Assembly: GCF_963678635.1 (NCBI RefSeq)
Contig: NC_087063.1
Span: 53,027,074 to 53,091,073, forward strand
Length of the DNA: 64,000 nt
Source: Symsagittifera roscoffensis
Taxonomy: Eukaryota > Xenacoelomorpha > Acoela > Convolutidae
Direction of reading: 5' to 3'
A program made the translations under genes and the position numbers. A model generated the notes under the pieces. That model was not told the origin of the DNA, did no database searches, and worked only from the letters and a program-made list of their open reading frames with translations. This document shows, one piece after another, positions 44,330-56,722 of the stretch; position 1 is the first letter of the stretch, and every line of letters starts with the position of its first letter.

Positions 44330-46735
44330 ACCTCCAACATCTACTACTATAATCTCATCACGTATCGTTCTTCAAATTTGCGCTTGTTTTTTTTTCATCT
44401 GATTTCGCCAAACTTAAGAGGAATTTTTTTAGTTTTAAGAAAATGTAAGAAACCTAACCATGCCCTCGACATCTCTTAATATCAATTATGAAAAACGTGC
44501 ATGCACCCAAACCACTGCATTCACTAGTTGAAAAAGTGCTAAGCTCCTTTTTCTGTTCAGCATAGTAACTTGCTTCTTCAAAGCCTGTGATCTCGCTTAT
44601 TATACAAATGCTTGGCGTCGAACGAGTCCCTTTATTAAAAATCGGCGGTATTTGAATAACTGGATCAACAGAGTCTTGCTCTCAGCATTTATATTTTCCA
44701 CAACAAGACATTGGTTAATTCTCTCTGAAAATCCTTCGAAATCATCTCTTGTTTTCTAAATGGCATGTCTTGTGTAACCACAACGTGTTTAAACCTAGAA
44801 AATTGCTTTGTCGTTACATGGAGCTATTTCTCCAGGTCTCCGTGATTAGTCGAGGCCCATGAAATGTCTGCTGCCAATTGAGATCTTCAGCATTTTCACC
44901 TAACTTTGTACCAATTTTGGGCATTTTTTTTAAACAATTTATAAGGTTGTACGTCATATGGAGTCAAATTTGCAAATTCAGGCCGTTGCGACTGGCAAAA
45001 GTACATATTCTTCTGCCCTCTGACGTTGAGTGTCAGCAAGGCTCAAAGTTTTCTCCTCTCTAGTAAACAAGCTTGGTCATGTGATATCCGCGAAGACCAA
45101 ATTGGGCACCAGTGCCCCGTGCCTACTATTTAGTCTGTCTTTTTTTCTGATGAAGAGTCTCCGTTAGAAGAATCTTAGTTTCCTGCTTTTTTTCTAAAAA
45201 AATGAACGAACGCAAAACGGTGGTTTGTCATGATTTGAGACGACTAAACCAGTGGCAGAACCGACCTCATTGATTATTCTTTCATGCAAAGTTCCGAGGA
45301 GTTCTAGGACGTAAGGACTAATTCCGAACTAACTCGAGTAAACATAGACCTTTTTACGCCTTATTTTATCACGGACACTGATTGATAGTCCTTCATTAAT
45401 TGTGAACTCAACCCCAACAAAATTCCATCACAGCAATCAAGTTTAGAAAGTATATGGCAAGAACGTAAAAGCCACTTGCTCGAAATTTATCATACGAGAC
45501 GCCGTGCGATTTTCTGAAAAATTCAATCAGTTTGGCACTGTTCTTTGTACGTCTTCAGGGCTGAGCAAAAAAAAACCTAAAAGCTCTTTAAAATCTTAGT
45601 CATCCTTGTCGACTCCTGTCTCGCAAGTTTTCTTAAGCAACGACCTTGTTTTTGAACATCAAGGTACAAAGAAAAAAAGTCTGTAAAAAGCTAAGGTACT
45701 CATTAAAAACTTTGCGATCCTTGTCGAATCCTGTCTCACAAGTATTTCTTCAGCAATGAGTTTGTTTTTGAACATCAATGAACAAAAAAAAAACAAGTCA
45801 GTAAAGAAAAGATGACCACTCAACCTTTCTCAAAACATCATTTCATTGGATCAACTAGTTACAATTTCTTGAGAATTCATCTGGAATTCGTTGATATAGA
45901 AGCAAGAAATCGCCAAAAACATGAATCCGTTTTTTCTTTAGACGTCTTTACGAAATGTTTTTCAGCTATTCTGCTTATTATCCGATTATGAACGATAAAT
46001 TTTGCTTTCCTTATTTAAGCACTTTGTTCTATCATTTTTTAATTTACAAAAAACATTCAGTTTAATGAATACTCTTATTACCAGAACCCTAACACTTGCT
46101 ACCAAAGAGAGTATATACAAAATACGGCGTGCAAGCTCCTCAGCTGAAAATTGTTTGAAGACATTTTTGATAGACAATGCAGCAGGTGCTGCCAAAACTC
46201 ACCCCTATGCTCCGTTTCGCCAGCAAAGCCGACGCTTGAAGATGTTAAGAAAAGAATCGAATGCTATGCGACTTCTGGAAATGTGCACAGAAGCGAAGCA
46301 GTCACCGGTCAACTTCAGTGTGATTATGCTTAACTCGAGGGTCAAACGGTTCTCACAGCGATAAACATTCCGCGAAACATAACTCAAAATTTAAGAAGAG
46401 AACAAGCCAACGGCGAGAACAAAACCTGATGGGTCTTCCTCAGTGCTTTAAGTCGCCCGCCTTCGCCGCATGAAATAGGTGTGCACGAAGAAATCAACCG
46501 TAATGGGTCCAATGAATCTCAGCTATGCAACTCTGTTTTGCTACTGTCCAACTTTTGCATACTTTAAGAAAACTGACGACGACAATTACAGCAGAATTAG
46601 GAAAGTAGACGCAGAACTTACGAAGCTACATAACGAAGTGGACCTGAGAAAGCCGCGGGTTCAATCAAAACCACGCAACAACCACCATCACATCCCCTAT
46701 GAGGTGATTCCCACTAAAATTGGAAAATGGATGAA
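44330..46735 (+). repeat. Large direct repeat, copy 2 (matches 34660-37090)
   Basis: Collinear with 34660-37090 except for small indels and the inverted 34-mer at 44635-44668. It contains the second copy of the longest GT31-like fragment and leads straight into the tandem array. Confidence 0.85.
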
Positions 46736-46763
46736 ATCTAAGCATGCCCTCGACATCTCGTAA
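46062..46763 (+). pseudogene. GT31-like galactosyltransferase, long fragment, copy 2
   Basis: Sister of the fragment at 36371. Open from the ATG at 46062 to a stop at 46362, with FSVIMLNSRVKRFSQR in the strand/Arg-loop position. Then stops and frame changes follow. From 46479 another frame carries YCPTFAYFKKTDDDNYSRIR, the C-P and K-x-D-D-D metal-site phrase of GT31, followed by KVDAELTKLHNEVDL. A ~60 bp stretch with the E-x-x-YGD box is lost between them (VMG joined to PMNLS). It supports the reading that the array units derive from one glycosyltransferase gene. Confidence 0.5.
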
Positions 46764-46811
46764 TATCAAGTATGAACAAAGTGCATACAACCACACCACT
46801 GCATCGATTCG

Positions 46812-47183
46812 TTGATGCTTAGCTCTTTTCGTTCGAGGAGGACCAATGGTTTTCGTTTCCGAGAGGCAAATAGTTCTCGAAAAAACCTTCAGTTTTGCAA
46901 AAACAAAAAAAAAATAGAACAAAAGCATTGCTCAAATCGTTATGCTGACTTCATTGTCTTCAACACGCCAGAAAGTTACGAATTGAGATCGCTCAAAGCT
47001 CTCTTAGCTAAGAAACTCGCTTTTTGCTACTATCCAACAACTGCAAACTTTATGAAACCTGACGACGACACTTACAGCAGAATTGGAAAAGTAGACGCAG
47101 AACTTACCAAGCCACAGAACGAAGTGGACAAGAGAAACCCTCGTCTCCGAGTCAAGTGGACTACCGGCCAAGTGTCAGCCTAA
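46812..47183 (+). pseudogene. GT31-like unit, open frame, N-terminal box deleted
   Basis: Open for 123 codons. The E-x-x-YGD box is partly deleted (CSNRYADFIVFNTPESYEL), then LKALLAKKLAFCYYPTTANF and MKPDDDTYSRIGKVDAELTK follow, ending GQVSA. The Y-D, L-K and D-D-D positions of GT31 are kept. Confidence 0.45.
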
Positions 47184-47783
47184 GACCGCGAGCCTCTGAA
47201 GACCGCCAGTCAGTTTCAACCAATCCAACGCAACAACCACCATCACAATCTCTATGAGGTGATATCATCTGTATTTGTGCACTTTTAGCCATGCACCGTT
47301 CAGTTGTCTGTTTGGGCCAGACCGTTGATTCAAAACTTAGTTTAAAACCGCCCAGCATTGTGTACGTCAAACGAAATTCAAGATTCTGCATCTCTCAGGC
47401 TGTCGTGGCTCGCAAACTTACTTATTGTTCTGCCCTCTGACTTTGAGTGGCAGCAAAACTCGAAGTTTTCTCATCTCTATGGTAAACAAAATTGGTCTTA
47501 TGAAATCAGTGAAGACTGACTTCGGCACCTAACCACGTTCCCTCTATTTAGTCTCTCTAGTCTCTGTAGAGGAGTCTCCCCAGGAATTATGAACACTGTT
47601 TTCTCGTTGAAAAGGTGCTAAGCTCTTTTCGTTCGAAGAGGACCGATGGTTTTAGCATTTCCGAGTGCCAAATAGTTGTCCAAGAAAACTTCAATTTTGC
47701 AAAACCAAACAAATACAACAAAAGCATTGCCCAATGAGGATTATTGGCAGTTAACGGCTTCAAAAAAAAAACATTTTGAACAT

Positions 47784-48113
47784 GAAAAAACTTATTGAAA
47801 ACCAATTTTTTCTTCAAATCGCCCGTTTACGCTGAATGAGTCAGACATTGTGCACAAACAAATCAATCGTTATGCTGACTTCATTGTCTTCACCACGCCA
47901 GAAAGTTACGAATTGACATCGCTCAAAGCTCTCTTAGCTAAGAAACTCGCTTTTTGCTACTATCCAACAACTGCAAACTTTATGAAACCTGACGACGACA
48001 CTTACAGCAGAATTGGAAAAGTAGACGCAGAACTTACCAAGCCACAGAACGAAGTGGACAAGAGAAACCCTCGTCTCCGAGTCAAGTGGACTACCGGCCA
48101 AGTGTCAGCCTAA
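47784..48113 (+). pseudogene. GT31-like unit, open frame, short type
   Basis: Open from about 47784 (after a TGA) to the stop at 48111: SSNRPFTLNESDIVHKQINR, then YADFIVFTTPESYELTSLKA, YYPTTANFMKPDDDTYSRIG and NPRLRVKWTTGQVSA. It has no Met at the start, so it would need splicing from an upstream exon. Confidence 0.45.
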
Positions 48114-48714
48114 GACCGCGAGCCTCTGAAGACCGCCAGTCAGTTTCAACCAATCCAACGCAACAACCACCATCACAATCTCTATGAAGTGATACCATCT
48201 GTATTTGTGCACTTTTAGCCATGCACCGTTCAGTTGTCTATTTGGGCCAGACCGTTGATTCAAAACTTAGTTTAAAACCACCCAGCATTGTGTACGTCAA
48301 ACGAAATTCAAGATTCTGCATCTCTCAGGCTGTCGCGGCTGGCAAACTTTCTTATTCTTCTGCCCTCTGACTTTGAGTGGCAGCAGAACTCGAAGTTTTC
48401 TCATCTCTATGGTAAACAATATTGGTCTTATGAAATCAGCGAAGACTGACTCCGGCACCTAACCACGTTCCCTCTATTTAGTCTCTCTAGTCTCTGTAGA
48501 GGAGTCTCCCAAGGAATTATGAACACTGTTTTCTCGTTGAAAAGGTGCTAAGCTCTTTTCGTTCGAAGAGGACCGATGGTTTTAGCATTTACGAGTGCCA
48601 AATAGTTGTCGAAGAAAACTTTAATTTTGCAAAACCAAACAAATACAACAAAAGCATTGCCCAATGAGGATTATTGGCAGTTAACGGCTTCAAAAAAAAA
48701 AACATTTTGAACAT

Positions 48715-49039
48715 GAAAAAACTTATTGAAAACCAATTTTTTCTTCAAATCGCCCGTTAACGCTGAATGAGTCAGACATTGTGCACAAACAAATCAATCG
48801 TTATGCTGACTTCATTGTCTTCACCACGCCAGAAAGTTACGAATTGACATCGCTCAAAGCTCTCTTAGCTAAGAAACTCGCTTTTTGCTTAAACAACTGC
48901 AAACTTTATGAAACCTGACGACGACACTTACAGCAGAATTGGAAAAGAAGACGCAGAACTTACCAAGCCACAGAACGAAGTGGACAAGAGAAACCCTCGT
49001 CTCCGAGTCAAATGGACTACCGGCCAAGTGTCAGCCTAA
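48715..49039 (+). pseudogene. GT31-like unit, frameshifted
   Basis: Same piece, but five bases are lost after GCTTTTTGCT (TTGCTTAAACAACTGC), so the DDD motif falls out of frame. Confidence 0.5.
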
Positions 49040-49639
49040 GACCGCGAGCCTCTGAAGACCGCCAGTCAGTTTCAACCAATCCAACGCAACAACCACCATC
49101 ACAATCTCTATGAAGTGATACCATCTGTATTTGTGCACTTTTAGCCATGCACCGTTCAGTTGTCTATTTGGGCCAGACCGTTGATTCAAAACTTAGTTTA
49201 AAACCGCCCAGCATTGTGTACGTCAAACGAAATTCAAGATTCTGCATCTCTCAGGCTGTCGCGGCTGGCAAACTTACTTATTCTTCTGCCCTCTGACTTT
49301 GAGTGGCAGCAAAACTCGAAGTTTTCTCATCTCTATGGTAAACAAAATTGGTCTTATGAAATCAGTGAATACTGACTTCGGCACCTAACCACGTTCCCTC
49401 TATTTAGTCTCTCTAGTCTCTGTAGAGGAGTCTCCCCAGGAATTATGAACACTGTTTTCTCGTTGAAAAGGTGCTAAGCTCTTTTCGTTCGAAGAGGACC
49501 GATGGTTTTAGCATTTCCGAGTGCCAAATAGTTGTCGAAGAAAACTTTAATTTTGCAAAACCAAACAAATACAACAAAAGCATTGCCCAATGAGGATTAT
49601 TGGCAGTTAACGGCTTCAAAAAAAAACATTTTGAACATG

Positions 49640-49970
49640 AAAAAACTTATTGAAAACCAATTTTTTCTTCAAATCGCCCGTTTACGCTGAATGAGTCAGA
49701 CATTGTGCACGAACAAATCAATCGTTATGGTGACTTCATTGTCTTCAACACACCAGAAGATTACGAATTGACATCGCTCAAAACTCTCTGCGCTTTAAGC
49801 TCGTTTTTTGCTACTGTCTAACTATTGCAAACTATATGAAACCTGACGACGACACTTATAGCAGAACTGGAAAAGTAGACGCAGAAGTTACCAAGCCACA
49901 GACGAAGTAGACAAGAGAAATCCTCGTCTCCGAGTCAAAAGGACTACCGGCAAAGTGTCAGCCTAAGACA
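49640..49970 (+). pseudogene. GT31-like unit, frameshifted (GCTTTAAGCTCG subtype)
   Basis: GCGCTTTAAGCTCG replaces GCTAAGAAACTCG, a one-base loss that breaks the frame between SLKTL and the C-P box. It belongs to a long unit. The same lesion, with CTTTAAACTCG, marks a subfamily found in seven further units. Confidence 0.5.
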
Positions 49971-50832
49971 GTGTGCCTCTGAAGACCGCCAGTCAGTTTC
50001 AACCAATCCAACGCAACAACCACCATCACAATCTCTATGAAGTGATACCATCTATATGTGTGCGCTTTTAGCCATGCACCGTTCAGTTGTCTATTTGGGC
50101 CAGACCGTTGATTCAACACTTAATTTAAAACTGCCCAGCATTGTGTTGGCTTTTACGGCAACAGTGCCACTTTTAAATTTTCACTACCTTGTTTCGGGCG
50201 ACCCGAGATTTGTGGCTTGGGTCGTACATGCAAGTTTACTTTGATGGGAAAGCGGTCATAAAAAATGCTCACTGACGGACGCACAAGGTCCAATAACCAA
50301 ACAAAGTATGAAAAACCTGGCAATTGTTGAGAGCATTACTGTAAATTATTAGACGAAAAAAAATAGAATTGTTGAGAGAGGCACACATCTTCTTCAAACA
50401 ACTGGGCGAAGCAAACAATTAGTCCATAAACAATGGTGGGAAGGTTTCAGCAAAAATTGAATTATAATTTCATCACGTATCCGTTCTCCAAATTTGCGCT
50501 TCTTTTTTTCATCTGATTTTGCCAAAATTTTAGCGGAGCTGAGAGTTTTTTAGTTTTAAGAAACTTATTAAAGCTAACTATGCCCTGGATATCTCGCATA
50601 TCAAGTATGAACAAAGTGCATGCACCCAAACTACTGCATCCACTCCTTGAAAAGGTGCTAAGCTCTTTTCGTTCAAAGAGGACCGATGGTTTTAGCTTTC
50701 CGAGCGCCAAATAATTGTCAAAAAAACCTTTAGTTTTGCAAAAGCAAACAAATACAACGAAAGCATTGCCCAATGAGGATTATTGGCAGCTAACGGCTTT
50801 AAAAAAAAACATTTTGAACATGAAAAAACTTA

Positions 50833-51150
50833 TTGAAAACCAATTTTTTTTCAAATCGCCCGTTTACGCTGAATGAGTCAGACATTGTGCACAAACAAAT
50901 CAATCGTTATGCTGACTTCATTGTCTTCAACACGCCAGAAAGTTACGAATTGACATCGCTCAAAGCTCTCTCAGCTAAGAAACTCGCTTTTTGCTACTAT
51001 CCAACTACTGTAAACTTTATGAAACCTGACGACGACACTTACAGCAGAATTGGAAAAGTAGACGCAGAACTTAACAAGCCACAGAACGAAGTGGACAAGA
51101 GAAACCCTCGTCTCCGAGTCAAGTGGACTACCGGCCAAGTGTCAGCCTAA
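50833..51150 (+). pseudogene. GT31-like unit, open frame, short type
   Basis: Open for 105 codons: SNRPFTLNESDIVHKQINRY, ADFIVFNTPESYELTSLKAL, YYPTTVNFMKPDDDTYSRIG, then a stop after GQVSA. No stop or frameshift within the domain piece. Confidence 0.45.
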
Positions 51151-51785
51151 GACCGCGAGCCTCTGAAGACCGCCAGTCAGTTTCAACCAATCCAACGCAA
51201 AAACCACCATCACACTCTCTATGAAGTGATACCATCTGTATTTGTGCACTTTTAGACATGCACCGTTCAGTTGTCTATTTGGGCCAGACCGTTGATTCAA
51301 AACTTTGTTTAAAACCACCCAGCATTGTGTACGTCAAACGAAATTCAAGATTCTGCATCTCTCAGGCTGTCGCGTCTGGCAAACTTTCTTATTCTTCTGC
51401 CCTCTGACTTTGAGTGGCAGCAAAACTCGAAGTTTTCTCATATCTATGGTAAACAATATTGGTCTTATGAAATCAGTGAAGACTGACTTCGGCACCTAAC
51501 CACGTTCCCTCTATTTAGTCTCTCTTGTCTCTGTAGAGGAGTCTCCCCAGGAATTATGAACACTGTTTTGTCGTTGAAAAGGTGCTAAGCTCTTTTCGTT
51601 CAAAGAGGACCGATGGTTTTAGCATTTCCGAGTGCCAAATAGTTGTCGAAGAAAACATTAATTTTGCAAAACCAAACAAATACAACAAAAGCATTGCCCA
51701 ATGAGGATTATTGGCAGTAAACGGCTTCAAAAAAAAACATTTTGAACCTGAAAAAACTTATTGAAAACCTATTTTTTCTTCAAAT

Positions 51786-51941
51786 CGCCCGTTTACGCTG
51801 AATGAATCAGACATTGTGCACGAACAAATCAATCGTTATGGTGTCTTCATTGTCTTCAACACAATGAAGACACCATAACGATTCAAAAAAAAACATTTTG
51901 AACCTGAAAAAACTTATTGAAAACCTATTTTTTCTTCAAAT
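51786..51941 (+). repeat. Local 156 bp duplication with inverted fold
   Basis: The unit start (CGCCCGTTTACGCTG to TTGTCTTCAACACA) is followed by an inverted copy of its own last 22 bases. The sequence then jumps back to the CAAAAAAAAACATTTTGAAC that precedes the unit start and repeats it. Confidence 0.9.
51831..51883. other. Perfect 22 bp hairpin from template switching
   Basis: AATCGTTATGGTGTCTTCATTG at 51831-51852 pairs perfectly with its complement at 51862-51883 across the 9-base loop TCTTCAACA. Confidence 0.95.
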
Positions 51942-52232
51942 CGCCCGTTTACGCTGAATGAGTCAGACATTGTGCACGAACAAATCAATCGTTATGGTGT
52001 CTTCATTGTCTTCAACACACCAGAAGATTACGAATTGACATCGCTCAAAACTCTCTGCGCTTTAAACTCGTTTTTTGCGACTGTCCAATTATTGCAAACT
52101 ATATGAAACCTGACGACGACACTTACAGCAGAACTGGAAAAGTAGACGCAGAACTTAACAAGCCACAGAACGAAGTGGACAAGAGAAACCCTCGTCTCCG
52201 AGTCAAGTGGACTACCGGCCAAGTGTCAGCCT
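51942..52232 (+). pseudogene. GT31-like unit, frameshifted, short type
   Basis: Carries the GCGCTTTAAACTCG lesion within a short unit whose 3' part is otherwise intact (DDDTYSRTGKVDAELNK in the second frame). Confidence 0.5.
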
Positions 52233-52866
52233 AAGACCGCGAGCCTCTGAAGACCGCCAGTCAGTTTCAACCAATCCAACGCAACAACCACCATCACAAT
52301 CTCTATGAAGTGATACCATCTGTATTTGTGCACTTTTAGCCATGCACTGTTCAGTTGTCTATTTGGGCCAGACCGTTGATTCAAAACTTTGTTTAAAACC
52401 AACCAGCATTGTGCACGTTAAACGAAATCCAAGATTCTGCATCTCTCAGGCTGTCGCGTCTGGCAAACTTACTTATTCTTCTGCCCTCTGACTTTGAGTG
52501 GCAACAAAACTCGAAGTTTTCTCATATCTATGGTAAACAATATTGGTCTTATGAAATCAGGGAAGACTGACTTCGGCACCTAGCCACGTTCCCTCTATTT
52601 AGTCTCTCTTGTCTCTTTAGAGGAGTCTCCCCAGGAATTATGAACACTGTTTTCTCGTTGAAAAGCTGCTAAGCTCTTTTCGTTCGAAGAGGACCGATGG
52701 TTTTAGCATTTCCGAGTGCCAAATAGTTGTCGAAGAAAACTTTAATTTTGCAAAACCAAACAAATACAACAAAAGCATTGCCCAATGAGGATTATTGGCA
52801 GTTAACGGCTTCAAAAAAAAACATTTTGAACATAAAACTTATTGAAAACCAATTTTTTCTTCAAAT

Positions 52867-53153
52867 CGCCCGTTTACGCTGAATGAGTCAGACATTGTGC
52901 ACGAACAAATCAATCGTTATGGTGTCTTCATTGTCTTCAACACACCAGAAGATTACGAATTAACATCGCTGAAAACTCTCTGCGCTTTAAACTCGTTTTT
53001 TGCGACTGTCCAACTATTGCAAACTATATGAAACCTGACGACGACACTTACAGCAGAACTGGAAAAGTAGACGCAGAAGTTACCAAGCCACAGACGAAGT
53101 GGACAAGAGAAACCCTCGTCTCCGAGTCAAAAGGACTACCAGCAAACTGTCAG
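52867..53153 (+). pseudogene. GT31-like unit, frameshifted, long type
   Basis: CTTTAAACTCG lesion plus a further one-base loss at CACAGACGAAGTGG (CACAGAACGAAG elsewhere). The frame is broken twice. Confidence 0.5.
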
Positions 53154-54055
53154 CCTAAGACAGTGTGCCTCTGAAGACCGCCAGTCAGGTTCAACCAAAC
53201 CAAATCAACAACTACCATCACAATCCCTATGAAGTAATACCATCCGTATTTGTGCACTTTTAGCCATGCACCGTTCAGTTGTCTATTTGGGCTAGACCGT
53301 TGATTCAACACTTAATTTAAAACTGCCCAGCATTGTGTTGGCTTTAACGGCAACAATGCCAATTTTAACTTTTCACTACCTTGTTTCGGGCGACCCGAGA
53401 TTTATGGCTTGGATCGTGCATGCAAGTTTACTTTGATTGGAAAGCGGTCATAAAAAATGCTCACTGACGGTTGCACAAGGTCCAATAACCAAACAAAGTA
53501 TGAAAAACCTGGCAATTGTTGAGAGCATTACTGCAAATTATTAGACGAAAAAAAATGGAATTGTTGAGAGAGGCACACATCTTCTTCAAACAACTGGGTG
53601 AAGCAAACAATTAGTCCATAAACAATGGTGGGAAGGTTTCAGCGAAAATTGAATTATAATTTCATCACGCATACGTTCTCCAAATTTGCGCTTCTTTTTT
53701 TTTCATCTGATTTTGCCAAAATTTTAGCGGAGCTGAGGGAGTTTTTTAGTTTTAAGAAACGTATTAAAGCTAACTATGCCCTGGATTTATCGCAATATCA
53801 AGTATGAACAAAGTGCATGCACCCAAACTACTGCATCCACTCCTTGAAAAGGTGCTAAACTCTTTTCGTTCAAAGAGGACCGATGGTTTTAGCATTTCCG
53901 AGCGCCAAAAAATTGTCGAGAAAACCTTTAGTTTTGCAAAACCGAACAAATACAACGAAAGCATTGCCCAATGAGGATTATTGGCAGTTAACGGCTTCAA
54001 AAAAAAACATTTTGAACATGAAAAAACTTATTGAAAACCAATTTTTTCTTCAAAT

Positions 54056-54345
54056 CGCCCGTTTACGCTGAATGAGTCAGACATTGTGCACGAACAAATC
54101 AATCGTTATGGTGTCTTCATTGTCTTCAACACACCAGAAGATTAAGAATTGACATCGCTCAAAACTCTCTGCGCTTTAAACTCGTTTTTTGCTACTGTCC
54201 AACTATTGCAAACTATATGAAACCTGACGACGACACTTACAGCAGAACTGGAAAAGTAGACGCAGAAGTTACCAAGCCACAGACGAAGTGGACAAGAGAA
54301 ACCCTCGTCTCCGAGTCAAAAGGACTACCGGCAAACTGTCAGCCT
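54056..54345 (+). pseudogene. GT31-like unit, nonsense and frameshift, long type
   Basis: GAAGATTAAGAATTG changes the conserved Tyr codon to TAA before the LTSLK phrase. It also carries the CTTTAAACTCG lesion. Confidence 0.5.
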
Positions 54346-55242
54346 AAGACAGTGTGCCTCTGAAGACCGCCAGTCAGGTTCAACCAAACCAACGCAACAA
54401 CTACCATCACAATCCCTATGAAGTAAAACCATCCGTATTTGTGCACTTTTAGCCATGCACCGTTCAGTTGTCTATTTGGGCTAGACCGTTGATTCAACAC
54501 TTAATTTATAACTGCCCCAATGTGTTGGCTTTTACGGCAACAGTGCCAATTTTCACTTTTCACTACCTTGTTACGGGCGACCCGAGATTTATGGCTTGGG
54601 TCGTGCATGCAAGTTTACTTTGATTGGAAAGCGGTCATAAAAAATGCTCACTGACGGACGCACAAGTTTCAATAACCAAACAAAGTATGAAAAACCTGGC
54701 AATTGTTGAGAGCATTACTGTAAATTATTAGACGAAAAAAAAATGGAATTGTTGAGAGAGGCACACATCTTCTTCAAACAACTGGGTGAAGCAAACAATT
54801 AGTCCATAAACAATGGTGGGAAGGTTTCAGCAAAAATTGAATTATAATTTCATCACGTATCCGTTCTCCAAATTTGCGCTTCTTTTTTTTTCATCTGATT
54901 TTACCAAAATTTTAGCGGAGCTGAGGGAGTTTTTTAGTTTTAAGAAACGTATCAAAGCTAACTATGCCCTGGATTTCTCGCAATATCAAGTATGAACAAA
55001 GTGCATGCATCCAAACTACTGCATCCACTCCTTGAAAAGGTGCTAAACTCTTTTCGTTCAAAGAGGACCGATGGTTTTAGCATTTCCGAGCGCCAAAAAA
55101 TTGTCGAGAAAACCTTTAGTTTTGCAAAACCAAACAAATACAACAAAAGCATTGCCCAATGAGGATTATTGGCAGTTAACGGCTTCAAAAAAAACATTTT
55201 GAACATGAAAAAACTTATTGAAAACCAATTTTTTCTTCAAAT

Positions 55243-55532
55243 CGCCCGTTTACGCTGAATGAGTCAGACATTGTGCACGAACAAATCAATCGTTATGGTG
55301 TCTTCATTGTCTTCAACACACCAGAAGATTAAGAATTGACATCGCTCAAAACTCTCTGCGCTTTAAACTCGTTTTTTGCTACTGTCCAACTAATGCAAAC
55401 TATATGAAACCTGACGACGACACTTACAGCAGAACTGGAAAAGTAGACGCAGAAGTTACCAAGCCACAGACGAAGTGGACAAGAGAAACCCTCGTCTCCG
55501 AGTCAAAAGGACTACCGGCAAACTGTCAGCCT
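55243..55532 (+). pseudogene. GT31-like unit, nonsense and frameshift, long type
   Basis: Shares the TAA (GAAGATTAAGAATTG) and CTTTAAACTCG lesions with the unit at 54056, which shows that one already dead unit was copied. Confidence 0.5.
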
Positions 55533-56428
55533 AAGACAGTGTGCCTCTGAAGACCGCCAGTCAGGTTCAACCAAACCAACGCAACAACTACCATCACAAT
55601 CCCTACGAAGTAAAACCATCCGTATTTGTGCACTTTTAGCCATGCACCGTTCAGTTGTCTATTTGGGCTAGACCGTTGATTCAACACTTAATTTATAACT
55701 GCCCCATTGTGTTGGCTTTTACGGCAACAGTGCCAATTTTAACTTTTCACTACCTTGTTACGGGCGACCCGAGATTTATGGCTTGGGTCGTGCATGCAAG
55801 TTTACTTTGATTGGAAAGCGGTCATAAAAAATGCTCACTGACGGACGCACAAGGTTCAATAACCAAACAAAGTATGAAAAACCTGGCAATTGTTGAGAGC
55901 ATTACTGTAAATTATTAGACGAAAAAAAAATGGAATTGTTGAGAGAGGCACACATCTTCTTCAAACAACTGGGTGAAGCAAACAATTAGTCCATAAACAA
56001 TGGTGGGAAGGTTTCAGCAAAAATTGAATTATAATTTCATCACGTATCCGTTCTCCAAATTTGCGCTTCTTTTTTTTCATCTGATTTTGCCAAAATTTTA
56101 GCGGAGCTGAGGGAGTTTTTTAGTTTTAAGAAACGTATTAAAGCTAACTATGCCCTGGATTTCTCGCAATATCAAGTATGAACAAAGTGAATGCACCCAA
56201 ACTACTGCATCCACTCCTTGAAAAGGTGCTAAACTCTTTTCGTTCAAAGAGGACCGATGGTTTTAGCATTTCCGAGCGCCAAAAAATTGTCGAGAAAACC
56301 TTTAGTTTTGCAAAACCAAACAAATACAACGAAAGCATTGCCCAATGAGGATTATTGGCAGTAAACGGCTTCAAAAAAAACATTTCGAACCTGAAAAAAC
56401 TTATTGAAAACCAATTTTTTCTTCAAAT

Positions 56429-56722
56429 CGCCCGTTTACGCTGAATGAGTCAGACATTGTGCACGAACAAATCAATCGTTATGGTGTCTTCATTGTCTTC
56501 AACACACCAGAAGATTACGAATTGACATCGCTCAAAACTCTCTGCGCTTTAAACTCGTTTTTTGCGACTGTCCAACTATTGCAAACTATATGAAACCTGA
56601 CGACGACACTTACAGCAGAACTGGAAAAGTAGACGCAGAACTTAACAAGCCACAGAACGAAGTGGACAAGAGAAACCCTCGTCTCCGAGTCAAGTGGACT
56701 ACCGGCCAAGTGTCAGCCTAAG
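56429..56722 (+). pseudogene. GT31-like unit, frameshifted, short type
   Basis: Nearly identical to the unit at 51942, including the CTTTAAACTCG lesion and the GCAGAACTTAACAAGCC variant. The same pair of neighbours seems to have been copied as a block. Confidence 0.5.
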
